From contig BNUY01000080.1 in assembly GCA_025997715.1 (NCBI GenBank), forward strand, positions 1 to 13,655: a stretch of DNA of 13,655 bases, in the 5' to 3' direction. Under the pieces are notes generated by a model. That model searched no databases. It was not told the DNA's origin and saw only the letters and a list, made by a program, of their open reading frames with translations. Shown here piece after piece: positions 6,636 to 13,655 of this stretch. Position 1 is the first letter of the stretch. Every line of letters starts with the position of its first letter. This DNA comes from Spirochaetia bacterium. Lineage in GTDB: Bacteria > Spirochaetota > Spirochaetia > Treponematales > Breznakiellaceae. A program made the translations under genes and the position numbers.

Positions 6636-7578
6636 GCGTATAGCGTATGTTATGCGATTTGGGCTTGCTATATTTTTTTATAAAATCCAATATTATTAAC
6701 CAGGCATTAATGTCTATTTCATCAGGTTTCATTTTTTTAAACTTTTTCATAGTATCTTCGGCTTCTTCAAACCTTAATAATTCCAATTGATAAAGTGATA
6801 AATAATATAATGAAAAAAGACTATCACTCCTAAATGCTAATATATATTTTAATATTTCTATTGAATCCTCCATCAAATATTCTTTCACCTCATTATTTTT
6901 TTCATTCGTTATCAGATAAAATGTTGCCATAAAATTAACCATAAGATTATATAAGTTTTTATTTTCATTTTTTATTATATCTCTATAATATTCACATACT
7001 AATTTCTTTTTTGACACTCCAATTTTTACTGATGGGTTTTGAAATATATTATCTTCTTTTATGGAAGCGTTTTTTACATTTTTTAATATAACTTCATCTT
7101 TTGAAAACAATATTTTTAAAATGTCTCCTGGTTTCATTTTCTTTATTACTATATCAAAAACTTTGTCATTTATTTTTTCAAGGACAAATATTAGAATAAT
7201 GGTACAGAAAACGATTACCGGTATTGTATCCGGATCGCTAAAATTAATATTAAGTACTTTAAATATTGATCCAAATGAAAATAAAATGACCATTAATACT
7301 AAAGCAAGTATAATCCATAAAAGATGTAAATATTTTCTCCCTTTATTTAGGATTGAATAGGTAATAGGATTTGAGTATTCAACACGTTCAACTAATTCCT
7401 TTAGAAAATAATCAAGGCTATATTCTGTCTTTTGTTCATTTTCATTAATACATTCAGGTAATTTATTATATTTGTCTAAAATTATCTTTTTTAATTCTTC
7501 AGTATTTCCACCATAAATAGGCGAAACAACCCATGCATAAAGTTCATTTAACTCTTCCTTACTTATAGTATTTTCCAT
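6616..7578 (-). CDS. AT-rich membrane protein with helical TPR-like C-terminus
   Basis: The coding sequence is far more AT-rich than its neighbours. Start choice is uncertain: ATG at 7578 (MENTISKEEL, 320 residues) begins 8 bases after the ricT stop, while ATG at 7617 would add 13 residues and overlap ricT by 31 bases; neither has a good ribosome site. Counting from 7578, residues 1-83 are acidic and helical, two membrane helices lie at about 84-105 and 118-134 (separated by a short loop), and the remaining 185 residues are cytoplasmic-looking. That C-terminal part contains helix pairs resembling TPRs (LYYLSLYQLELLRFEEAEDT). The extreme C-terminus, RYTRRPFGP, is encoded by the hairpin at 6603-6635. 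Family not recognised. Composition and position suggest a horizontally acquired gene at the end of a conserved operon. Confidence 0.78.
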   Translation of the reverse strand: MENTISKEELNELYAWVVSPIYGGNTEELKKIILDKYNKLPECINENEQKTEYSLDYFLKELVERVEYSNPITYSILNKGRKYLHLLWIILALVLMVILFSFGSIFKVLNINFSDPDTIPVIVFCTIILIFVLEKINDKVFDIVIKKMKPGDILKILFSKDEVILKNVKNASIKEDNIFQNPSVKIGVSKKKLVCEYYRDIIKNENKNLYNLMVNFMATFYLITNEKNNEVKEYLMEDSIEILKYILAFRSDSLFSLYYLSLYQLELLRFEEAEDTMKKFKKMKPDEIDINAWLIILDFIKKYSKPKSHNIRYTRRPFGP

Positions 7579-7586
7579 TAAATTAT

Positions 7587-8558
7587 CTAGGCATTTTCTT
7601 TTTTCCGCACCTGCCATTTTCCGTCTGTTTTTTCAAACTTAGCCGAGGGCAGGGTGATCTGCCGCCCGTCTTCCGCGCTTAGCTTTACGGCGTCCACCAC
7701 CACATTGACCTCTATCACCTTCCAGAGGGTTTCGTCGTAGTTTATCCTGCAGCCCTCCGGGGGGGTAAGGCGGCGCTGCTCGTTGTAGAAGTTGTGTTCG
7801 TAGGAGAGGCAGCAGAGGAGGCGGCCGCAGGGGCCGGATATTTTCATGGAATTGAGGGAGAGGTTCTGGTCTTTGGCCATTTTTATGGAGACCGGCTTTA
7901 GCTTGTCCGAAACCGCGTGGCAGCAGTAGGCCCGCCCGCAGACCCCAAGGCCGCCCACCACCCGGGATTCGTCCCGAACCCCTATCTGCCGGAGTTCTAT
8001 CCGGGATTTAAAAATGCCCACCAAATCCTTTACCAGTTCCCGAAAGTCCACCCGGTTTTCTGCGGTAAAGAAGAACAGTATCTTGGGCTCCTCTAAGAGA
8101 TAATGTACCGAAACCAGCTTCATCTCCAACCGGTGGGACGCGATCTTTTCCTTGCAGATCATGAAGGCATCCGTTTCCTGCTGCCGGTTATAGGCCCGCT
8201 TTTCTAAATCATCCTTGGAGGCGGGCCGTTCAATCCGGGCAACATCGGTGAAACCGCCGGAAAAGGCCGCCGTGTTCCTGCGCTGAACCGGGCCCATTAT
8301 CTGGGCCAGGTCCCTGCCGTAGCGGGTGGGCACCAGGACCCAGCTTCCGTTACCCAGGGTTTCCCCCTTGTAGCCCGCAAGGAAGGTTTCGTTGGAATAG
8401 GAAAGCCGGAGACGGTATACCGGAGTGTCCGGCGCCAGGGCTCCGTCCGCAAGAATTACATCGGTTTCCTCAAACCCTTCCTCGGAAGGCTTATCCTCAA
8501 GGGCGGAAATATCTTCATCGGAATCTATTGCATCATCATAATCATCGGATTGTGTCAT
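7587..8558 (-). CDS. ricT: PSP1-domain protein, RicT/YaaT family
   Basis: This 323-residue protein belongs to the PSP1 family. Its core carries CGRAYCCH (C207, C212, C213), the signature KPVSIKMAKDQNLSLN (221-236) and CGRLLCCLSYE (C244, C249, C250), all matching the Bacillus subtilis RicT (YaaT) pattern. There RicT works with RicA and RicF in a complex carrying [4Fe-4S] clusters that promotes RNase Y-dependent mRNA processing. The conserved cysteines here suggest cluster binding. Residues 1-45 are an acidic extension that the Bacillus protein lacks as far as I recall. The ATG at 8558 follows AAGGGA with 6-base spacing, 18 bases after the yaaR stop. No RicA or RicF homologue is seen in this window, so the partners in this organism are unknown. 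Confidence 0.93.
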   Translation of the reverse strand: MTQSDDYDDAIDSDEDISALEDKPSEEGFEETDVILADGALAPDTPVYRLRLSYSNETFLAGYKGETLGNGSWVLVPTRYGRDLAQIMGPVQRRNTAAFSGGFTDVARIERPASKDDLEKRAYNRQQETDAFMICKEKIASHRLEMKLVSVHYLLEEPKILFFFTAENRVDFRELVKDLVGIFKSRIELRQIGVRDESRVVGGLGVCGRAYCCHAVSDKLKPVSIKMAKDQNLSLNSMKISGPCGRLLCCLSYEHNFYNEQRRLTPPEGCRINYDETLWKVIEVNVVVDAVKLSAEDGRQITLPSAKFEKTDGKWQVRKKENA

Positions 8559-8576
8559 GATTTGTCCCTTAAAGCA

Positions 8577-9095
8577 TTACTGCATCAAATCTACCAGGAG
8601 TCCGGTAATCTCATCAAGCCGGGCCAGGAGTTCAACCTGTCCAAGCTGTCCCGAAAGGATACCCGAGGCCAGTTGTTCCAGCTTTTGGTCCACCACCTCA
8701 ATCTGCACCTTACGGCGTTTCTCGTGGTTAAACAGGTAGCTTTCCGTCTTTACCGTATACCCGTTCTCCACCACATAGTGTAAAAAATGCCGCACCGCCC
8801 GTTTGTACTGTCGTATCTCATCCGCCAGGGGCCGCTGCTTCAGGGCGTCCCCGGCGCTGTGTACATCGTCCAATAGTCCTTGGAGTATCTCCTCCGAAGG
8901 GGGATAGTCGGGCAGCGCCGCCGCTTCTTCCGCCGCCCCGGCATCATGAGCTTCAAGCAGCCGGGAGAAGGGGGTCTTTTTAAGAGCCTTAACGGCGCCC
9001 TTATCCCGGGGCTTTTGGGCCTCCGCCCGGGCGGTGGTGTATGCTGCGGGATTAAAAAAAGGCAGGTTACCGCCGGGGATGTCTACCTTATCCAT
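8577..9095 (-). CDS. yaaR: YaaR family protein (DUF327)
   Basis: The 172-residue product matches YaaR/DUF327 by its C-terminal half: ADEIRQYKRAVRHFLHYVVENGY (91-113), followed by a Lys/Arg-rich strand and a helical end (DQKLEQLASGIL...LLARLDEITGLLVDLMQ). The N-terminal 60 residues are low-complexity and variable. The molecular role of YaaR is not established. ATG at 9095 overlaps the bactofilin stop by 8 bases, a typical coupled arrangement; the frame is open further up to 9209, but that would run through the bactofilin tail and is not needed. In Bacillus, yaaR lies close to yaaT (ricT), and the two genes are directly adjacent here. Confidence 0.88.
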   Translation of the reverse strand: MDKVDIPGGNLPFFNPAAYTTARAEAQKPRDKGAVKALKKTPFSRLLEAHDAGAAEEAAALPDYPPSEEILQGLLDDVHSAGDALKQRPLADEIRQYKRAVRHFLHYVVENGYTVKTESYLFNHEKRRKVQIEVVDQKLEQLASGILSGQLGQVELLARLDEITGLLVDLMQ

Positions 9096-9630
9096 CGAAC
9101 GCCTGTTCGCCGGACCCCGGGTCGTCGGACCCTGACCTGCCGTTTCGGGCCTCTTCGGGCTGCTTACCGGCAGGAACGGCGTCATCATGCCGGGGTTTTT
9201 TTTTCGCATGGAAGGATAATCCGGAAAGGGCGGACTTTACCCCCTGGGCGTCCCGGTATTCGGCCACGGCTGTATCCCAGGCCTCATCCCCCTGGCAAAC
9301 CGTTATTTTACCGTGGATAAGACAACCGTCATCCGCCTGGATACGCCGGGTGATAACATCCCCCAGGATCAGGGCGGTATTGAGGATGATGATCCGCTCG
9401 CTGGCCAGGATATTGCCGTATACCACCCCGCCGATGGTCACCGTGGTGCCGCTGATGTTGCCCTTCATCCGGGCCCGTTCACCCACCACCACCCGGCCTT
9501 TGGTGTTCAGGTTCCCCCGGATGCTGCCGTCTATCCGGGTAAAGCCGACGGTTTCAATGTCACCGAGGATTGAGGCGCCGGGACCCAGTATGGTGTTTAT
9601 AGAAAAATTGTTGTTCCTCCCGTTGGACAT
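9088..9630 (-). CDS. Bactofilin (CcmA/DUF583 family)
   Basis: The 180-residue protein has a central right-handed beta-helix domain (about residues 12-112). It shows the regular alternation of bactofilins: GPGASILGDIETVGFTRIDG, GSIRGNLNTKGRVVVG, ARMKGNISGTTVTIGGVVYG, and NTALILGDVITRR. Bactofilins polymerise without nucleotide and scaffold cell-wall enzymes, and they affect shape in Helicobacter (CcmA) and Leptospira. Here it is encoded directly after an M23 peptidase, the usual partnership. The C-terminal 65 residues are Pro/Gly/charge-rich and probably disordered. ATG at 9630 follows GGAGG with 8-base spacing, 17 bases downstream of the peptidase stop. Confidence 0.95.
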   Translation of the reverse strand: MSNGRNNNFSINTILGPGASILGDIETVGFTRIDGSIRGNLNTKGRVVVGERARMKGNISGTTVTIGGVVYGNILASERIIILNTALILGDVITRRIQADDGCLIHGKITVCQGDEAWDTAVAEYRDAQGVKSALSGLSFHAKKKPRHDDAVPAGKQPEEARNGRSGSDDPGSGEQAFDG

Positions 9631-9647
9631 TCGGCGGTCCTCCAGGG

Positions 9648-10688
9648 TTACCGTGCAGTTTTTGCGATGCTGGAACGGATATTGAGGTACTTGAAGGGGT
9701 CCACCACATCGGAGCCGATATGGACCTCGTAGTGCAGATGGGGCCCCGTGCTCAACCCGGTGTTTCCGATGTAGCCGATGGTTTCCCCCTGTTGTACCCG
9801 TTGCCCGGTATGTACCCGGAACTGCTGCATATGACCATACCGGGTATAGAACCCGTGTTTATGCTTAATTATGACGTAGTTGCCAAAGCCCGTGGCGTCG
9901 TAATCCACGGTAACCACCTGCCCGTCCGCAGCGGCAACAATGGCGTCCCCCTGACGGTAGGTGGACATATCTATCCCCTTATGGATGTAGTACTGCCCGG
10001 TAAAGGGATTCTCGTTCTGGCCGAAGAACATGGAAATGTGGCCGATACCGCCCTTAATGGGCCAGACGCTGGGGATCTCCGTGAGCAGGGCGTTCTGGGA
10101 ATCCAGGAGGGTACCGATTTCCTTGACCGGCTCCACCACCGATGCCAGATATTCCGAAAGCCGGCGTATATCGTTTGCCTCCTGGAGGGAGCCCTCGGCG
10201 GTTTCCTTGATATCGAAGAAGGAGGAAAGGTCCCCGGACAGGGAGGGGGACGCGGCGTTATTCGACGGGGTATCCACCCCAAGAGCGGAAAGAGTGGTTG
10301 AAAGGGCCGCCTCAAAACCCCGGGCGGTCCGCAAAAGCCGGGAGGTTTCATCCCGCAGTTGATCCAGACTGGCCTGGGTGTTCTTCAGCCTGCCGTCCTT
10401 ATCCACCAAAACTCCCTTGACACTGCTGTAGGAGGCGCCGTACCAAAAAAAGGCCCCCACAATGCCCGCTAAAACGAGCGCCCCGCAGGCCAGGGAAAAG
10501 ACGGTGACATGGAGGTTATAAACCCTTCTTTCCGAGTGGGGGACCAAAACAATGGTATAGCGGCGGTGCAGAACCCCGAAGATGTGCCGCAGGGAAGAAC
10601 GAAGCCCCTTGCCGAAAAGGAGGGCCAGATTTTTTGCCTTTAAAACCAGGCTATTTTCAAATCGTTTATATTCATGAACCGACGCCAA
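9648..10688 (-). CDS. M23 family metallopeptidase, membrane anchored
   Basis: This 346-residue protein is a LytM/M23 endopeptidase, expected to cut peptidoglycan cross-bridges or stems outside the cytoplasmic membrane. A basic cytoplasmic N-terminus (1-60) precedes one membrane helix (about 61-84), then a coiled-coil-like region (about 95-205) and the M23 domain (about 208-335). Zinc and catalytic residues are intact: HKGID (H236, D240), YGHM (H286) and HLH (H317, H319). Full motifs predict an active enzyme rather than an EnvC-like activator. The start is TTG at 10688, supported by AGGGG with 6-base spacing; no better ATG exists nearby. It is the first gene of the peptidase-bactofilin-yaaR-ricT operon. 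The adjacent bactofilin probably positions it to shape the cell, perhaps its helical form. Confidence 0.95.
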   Translation of the reverse strand: MASVHEYKRFENSLVLKAKNLALLFGKGLRSSLRHIFGVLHRRYTIVLVPHSERRVYNLHVTVFSLACGALVLAGIVGAFFWYGASYSSVKGVLVDKDGRLKNTQASLDQLRDETSRLLRTARGFEAALSTTLSALGVDTPSNNAASPSLSGDLSSFFDIKETAEGSLQEANDIRRLSEYLASVVEPVKEIGTLLDSQNALLTEIPSVWPIKGGIGHISMFFGQNENPFTGQYYIHKGIDMSTYRQGDAIVAAADGQVVTVDYDATGFGNYVIIKHKHGFYTRYGHMQQFRVHTGQRVQQGETIGYIGNTGLSTGPHLHYEVHIGSDVVDPFKYLNIRSSIAKTAR

Positions 10689-10694
10689 TATGGA

Positions 10695-10699
10695 CCCCT
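10695..10699 (-). promoter_or_regulatory. Ribosome binding site supporting the TTG start
   Basis: On the minus strand AGGGG lies 6 bases before TTG at 10688. This decides the non-ATG start of the M23 peptidase gene. Confidence 0.7.
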
Positions 10700-10730
10700 A
10701 ATCTTAAATATCGGAACAAATTTCTCTTTC

Positions 10731-10760
10731 AGGATAGCAAACTGTGCTATACCCTGTCAA
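10731..10760 (-). promoter_or_regulatory. Second, weaker promoter candidate for the M23 operon
   Basis: On the minus strand TTGACA (10760-10755) is a perfect -35 box, followed 18 bases later by TATCCT (10736-10731), a 4-of-6 match to TATAAT. It lies downstream of the stronger promoter and closer to the gene. Confidence 0.4.
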
Positions 10761-10787
10761 TTCATAACAACATATTTTTTCCAACAA

Positions 10788-10816
10788 ATTGTATCCCAAA
10801 CACATGGTTTTGTCAA
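10788..10816 (-). promoter_or_regulatory. Near-consensus sigma70-type promoter for the M23 operon
   Basis: On the minus strand TTGACA (10816-10811) is followed by exactly 17 bases and then TACAAT (10793-10788), an 11-of-12 match to the sigma70 consensus. Transcription should begin near 10780, about 90 bases before the peptidase TTG, and could read through bactofilin, yaaR, ricT and possibly the AT-rich gene, since no terminator is seen between them. Confidence 0.75.
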
Positions 10817-10842
10817 TAACGTAATGCGTAACAAACGCCAGC

Positions 10843-11019
10843 AATTCCAAATTAGGAAAAACCACCGACCTCACAGACCCTCACCGACAGATTAACGGAC
10901 GAGAAAACCCAATTTAAGCCAGGTTGCTGCCGGATAATTCATAACCTGCACCTTGGATACACCGGCAAGCCTCGTCTTTGTCCGTATTGTCCGTGTGGTC
11001 TGTGGTTAAATTTGGAATT
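10843..11019. repeat. Imperfect inverted repeat with ACGGAC-like periodic units
   Basis: The left arm (10843-10903) begins AATTCCAAATTA and ends AACGGACGAG. The right arm (10971-11019) begins CTCGTC and ends AAATTTGGAATT, so the arm ends are reverse complements. Between these ends both arms, read outside-in, are strings of about 10-base units such as ACCGACCTC, ACAGACCCTC, ACCACAGACC and ACACGGACAA. The 67-base centre also contains TGCCGG/CCGGCA and AGGTT/AACCT pairs. As RNA it could fold into a long branched hairpin; as DNA it resembles a small non-coding mobile or REP-like element. It is not a coding sequence. Confidence 0.6.
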
Positions 11020-11055
11020 TCTGTGTCCTCTGACGGTGATTGGTAAGGAGCGGCT

Positions 11056-11115
11056 ATGTATGCTACCATCTCAGCATGGAGTTCCCTCGCCAATCCGGGA
11101 AGTTTCCGCGCTTAA
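11056..11115 (+). other. 19-codon reading frame with the only strong ribosome site
   Basis: AAGGAG at 11044-11049 is 6 bases from ATG at 11056, which opens a frame starting MYATISAWSS and stopping at TAA 11113-11115. The start of the long transglutaminase-like gene (ATG 11076) lies inside this frame in another register, with no good site of its own. It may be a leader peptide affecting translation of the long gene, or a chance arrangement. Confidence 0.35.
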
Positions 11116-13655
11116 CCGCCCTTCTCCTCAGGTCCCTGGCCCTTTTTGCCATACTTTGGCAGTTCCGCTTCCTGGCCGCCGATTTGGCGGATACCCCGGT
11201 CTACGCCGCTACTCTGCTCTGCGCTTTCGCCGCCGCTTGGCTCCTGGTCCGTCGGATGGCCCTTGGCGGCGTTAAAGCCCTGCTCATCCTATTCCTTATT
11301 CCCTGGGTAACACGGGCGGGTATCGCCCTTCCCCGGCTTTTTGTGTCCGGCCCCGCTATCACCCTGGATTCTCTGCTCCTTAACCTGGACCGGAACAGCT
11401 TTGTTGTTCTGTTGCCCTTTTACTGGGCGGCCTTTTCCACCTACTTTGCCGCCCGGTCCCGCCGGTTTCTGCGGGCCGATATTATTGCCGCGGATGTGCT
11501 TCTCCTGGTGCTGTACTCCATAATCCGTACCGCAGATTTGCCCGCCTACCGCTGGCCGGTGCTCATGATCGCCGTTTTTTGCGGCATCATTTTCCTGCAG
11601 ATCCTGGCTTTCATGCTCTCCCTGCCCCCGGAGTTCCGGCTGCAAAGGCGGGAGGGGATTCTGGGGGGGCTGACCCTGCTGCTCCTGGTGGCGCTGGGGG
11701 GGATGCTCCTGATCCGGCCTTCCCAGGAAGGGGCGGTAGACAAGGGTGGAGGTCTGCTGGAACCGAATATGTTCCACTTCGACTTTTCCCAGGTATTGCG
11801 GCTGGAAAGTGAAATCAGTATGAACGACGATCTGGTCTTTATCCTCCGGAAGGATCCGGATGATGATCACATTTACCTTAGACGGTATGTGCTTTCCGGG
11901 TACAATGCCAAGCAGGGCTTCTACCGGCACGAAACGATTGACGAGGCGGCCCAGCCCCAGCGGCTGCCGGACCGGCGTACCATCCTCTTAGCGGAGCCCA
12001 TCGAAAGCTTCCGGCTTACCAATCAGGAATATTACCTGGTGAATTTCGATTCCGCCGCCCTTATCGCCATGAAGGAGCCCGTGGAAATCGTACCCTTTGA
12101 CAGTTGGGACGCTTCCTCCTTCAGTTCCGCCTATGCGGTTCAAAGCCAGGCCAGTGAGGCATTTGCCTTTGAACTGGCGGATATCATGGCCGGGGACTTT
12201 TCAGATCAGGGGCAGTTTACCCCGGCGGGGAACAAGGACATGCCGGAAGCCCTGGGTCTAAGCCCGGAGGAATACACCTATTATACCGAATACGGCGGCA
12301 ATGAACGGATCGCCGCCTACGCCCGGGAACTTACCCGGGGATATAGTTCCTACTGGGACCGGGTTCAGGTTCTCTACGAAACCCTTAAATACGGGGACTA
12401 CCGGTACAGCCTGAAACCGGGAATTGCCCCGGATGGGGACCAACTGGGTTATTTCCTCTTTGATACCAGGAAGGGTTACTGTTCCTACTACGCATTTGCT
12501 TTCACCATGCTCCTGCGCTCCCTGGGCATTCCCGCACGAGTTGCCGCGGGCTTCTTCATCGATCCCGCTCTGGATACCTTTAACTATTACCCGGTCCGTT
12601 CCGATATGGCCCATGCCTGGGTGGAGGTCCGCTATCCCGACTATGGGTGGATTGAGTACGACCCAACCACTGCCAATCTGGCGGAGGGTGAGGAATTCCG
12701 CTTTTCCTCCGGGGTACCCCAGGACTTATTTGAGCGGCTCATGCGGGAAATCCTGGAAAACCGTTCCCGGCTGAACCCCAGGGAGGACGCCGGAGAAAAC
12801 TCCCCCGCTTCCGCCCTGGGCGCCCTGGGCAGGCAGGTCCGTTCGTTCCTTGCCCGGTATTGGCCCCCTCTGCTGATCAGTCTGACGGCTCTTGTCTTCT
12901 TAACCATACGCACCGGTTTCTTAGTTTGCGCAATGCTGGCACGAAAGCCCCGGAAAAAAGCGGGCTTTCTCTGGGCGCACATCCTCCGCAGGCTCCATCT
13001 GGCGGGCTGTAAACGGGATGCCCGACAGCAGGGAGAATCCGAGTGGGCTCAGCTTACGGACCCGGCATTCCCCGGTGTCTACGCGCTTTACCGGGGAATA
13101 GCCGCCGCCCGGTACGCCCCGGAATATGACGCGGGGGATTGGAAAACCCTGGAAGAACAATACCGTACATTCTCAACCCACTACTCGAACAGGACGCCCC
13201 TGTACCGGCGTATCCTGGCCTGGGTTCTGCCGCCCCTGGCTTTGACCCTAAAAGGCGCCAGGCACTATTTGGGGCTAATCCTCATGGCGGTATTTCTATC
13301 CCTCGGGGGAGACATGGCGCATGCCCAGGACCAGGGATTGGATGCGGCAGCCCTCTACCGGGATGCGGTGGAAGCCCAGCGATCGGAGTACTGGGAACGG
13401 GCCATAGAACTCTACAACCGGGGAATAGAACGGTATCCCCAGGACTCCCGGTTCCCCTGGGCTTTGGGACGGCTCTACGAAAGCCGCGCCCTCTATGGGC
13501 TGGCCTGGGAGGCCTACCGGAAAACAGAAGCCCTGCTGCCCTACGACCCGGACCTTCTGTATGAGATGGGGCTTACCGCCGGGTATCTGAACGAGAGCGC
13601 CACCGCTGCGGAATACCTGGAACGGCTTTTAGCAATATCCCCGGACAACCTGGGG
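11076..13655 (+). CDS. Membrane transglutaminase-like protein with TPR C-terminus, 3' partial
   Basis: The frame is open without a stop for 860 codons to the window end. It starts with about seven membrane helices (roughly 14-34, 42-58, 64-84, 108-125, 135-151, 161-181, 195-213). A large extracytoplasmic region follows with a transglutaminase-like core. The triad is visible: KGYCSYYAF (C469), DMAHAWVEV (H513) and WIEYDPT (D529). This order matches TgpA/DUF3488-type proteins. Another membrane helix lies at about 592-616. A hydrophobic, signal-peptide-like stretch at about 729-750 (ending GGDMAHAQ) precedes TPR-like helices (about 755-860). The reaction could be protein cross-linking or proteolysis by the papain-like fold; the substrate is unknown. 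ATG 11076 has no clear ribosome site; TTG at 11040 is an in-frame alternative adding 12 residues. The gene diverges from the cell-wall operon. Confidence 0.9.
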   Translation, partial: MEFPRQSGKFPRLTALLLRSLALFAILWQFRFLAADLADTPVYAATLLCAFAAAWLLVRRMALGGVKALLILFLIPWVTRAGIALPRLFVSGPAITLDSLLLNLDRNSFVVLLPFYWAAFSTYFAARSRRFLRADIIAADVLLLVLYSIIRTADLPAYRWPVLMIAVFCGIIFLQILAFMLSLPPEFRLQRREGILGGLTLLLLVALGGMLLIRPSQEGAVDKGGGLLEPNMFHFDFSQVLRLESEISMNDDLVFILRKDPDDDHIYLRRYVLSGYNAKQGFYRHETIDEAAQPQRLPDRRTILLAEPIESFRLTNQEYYLVNFDSAALIAMKEPVEIVPFDSWDASSFSSAYAVQSQASEAFAFELADIMAGDFSDQGQFTPAGNKDMPEALGLSPEEYTYYTEYGGNERIAAYARELTRGYSSYWDRVQVLYETLKYGDYRYSLKPGIAPDGDQLGYFLFDTRKGYCSYYAFAFTMLLRSLGIPARVAAGFFIDPALDTFNYYPVRSDMAHAWVEVRYPDYGWIEYDPTTANLAEGEEFRFSSGVPQDLFERLMREILENRSRLNPREDAGENSPASALGALGRQVRSFLARYWPPLLISLTALVFLTIRTGFLVCAMLARKPRKKAGFLWAHILRRLHLAGCKRDARQQGESEWAQLTDPAFPGVYALYRGIAAARYAPEYDAGDWKTLEEQYRTFSTHYSNRTPLYRRILAWVLPPLALTLKGARHYLGLILMAVFLSLGGDMAHAQDQGLDAAALYRDAVEAQRSEYWERAIELYNRGIERYPQDSRFPWALGRLYESRALYGLAWEAYRKTEALLPYDPDLLYEMGLTAGYLNESATAAEYLERLLAISPDNLG

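Larger units (their letters stand above)
10689..11075. other. Divergent intergenic region
   Basis: This 387-base stretch separates the minus-strand peptidase operon from the plus-strand transglutaminase-like gene. From left to right it holds the peptidase ribosome site, two minus-strand promoter candidates, a long imperfect inverted repeat, and an AAGGAG site (11044-11049) with a 19-codon reading frame. No convincing plus-strand promoter was found by eye, and no longer gene is supported. Confidence 0.7.

Noticed and set aside
9096..9209. Upstream extension of YaaR through the bactofilin tail
   Set aside because: The extra 38 residues overlap bactofilin coding sequence; ATG 9095 gives a normal coupled overlap and a complete YaaR domain.
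11289..11930. Minus-strand open frame of 213 codons rich in Gln, Gly and Pro
   Set aside because: It is antisense to the membrane region of the transglutaminase-like gene; low-complexity composition reflects GC-rich codons of the true frame.
1..13655. Mobile-element genes, tRNA or rRNA
   Set aside because: No transposase, integrase or recombinase motif and no cloverleaf or rRNA-like stretch was found on reading either strand.

Overview
The window looks like part of a spirochaete chromosome, most likely a Treponema-type organism of intermediate G+C. The inference rests on the right half, where a run of minus-strand genes (M23 peptidase, bactofilin, YaaR/DUF327, PSP1/RicT) has the composition and operon order of a treponemal housekeeping cluster. 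Strong AAGGAG-type ribosome sites and two well-supported TTG starts also help define the genes. No rRNA, tRNA, transposase, integrase or CRISPR array was seen, so the species is an inference.

Left region (1-6576, plus strand). Eight closely spaced genes run in one direction, with gaps of 1-40 bases or overlaps. In order they are: a 5'-truncated coiled-coil/cysteine-motif protein; a 705-residue Ser/Thr protein kinase with C-terminal TPRs; two unrecognised proteins whose genes overlap by 50 bases; a 240-residue protein built almost wholly of TPRs; a small acidic protein made of two diverged copies of one unit; an unrecognised 241-residue protein; and a 151-residue hydrophobic protein with an HExxH motif. 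G+C falls visibly along the block. It reads as an accessory operon centred on phosphorylation and TPR-mediated protein contacts, and it is the best candidate here for an undescribed system. No function is shown by sequence alone.

Middle (6577-7578). A strong two-part hairpin sits where the plus-strand block ends and a very AT-rich minus-strand gene ends. That gene encodes a two-helix membrane protein with a helical, TPR-like C-terminus and is attached to the 3' end of the housekeeping operon.

Right region (7587-10688, minus strand). The M23 peptidase, bactofilin, YaaR and RicT genes form a compact operon (spacing 17 bases, 8-base overlap, 18 bases). It is preceded by a near-consensus sigma70-type promoter at 10788-10816. 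Bactofilin next to an M23 peptidase suggests cell-shape or cell-wall work. YaaR next to RicT echoes the Bacillus yaaR...yaaT neighbourhood.

Far right (10689-13655). A 387-base divergent intergenic region carries the operon promoters and a roughly 177-base imperfect inverted repeat built from ACGGAC-like units. Beyond it is a large plus-strand gene, truncated by the window end. It encodes a multi-pass membrane transglutaminase-like protein (Cys-His-Asp triad intact) continuing in frame through a signal-peptide-like segment into TPRs. Its start is ambiguous because the only good ribosome site serves a different reading frame.
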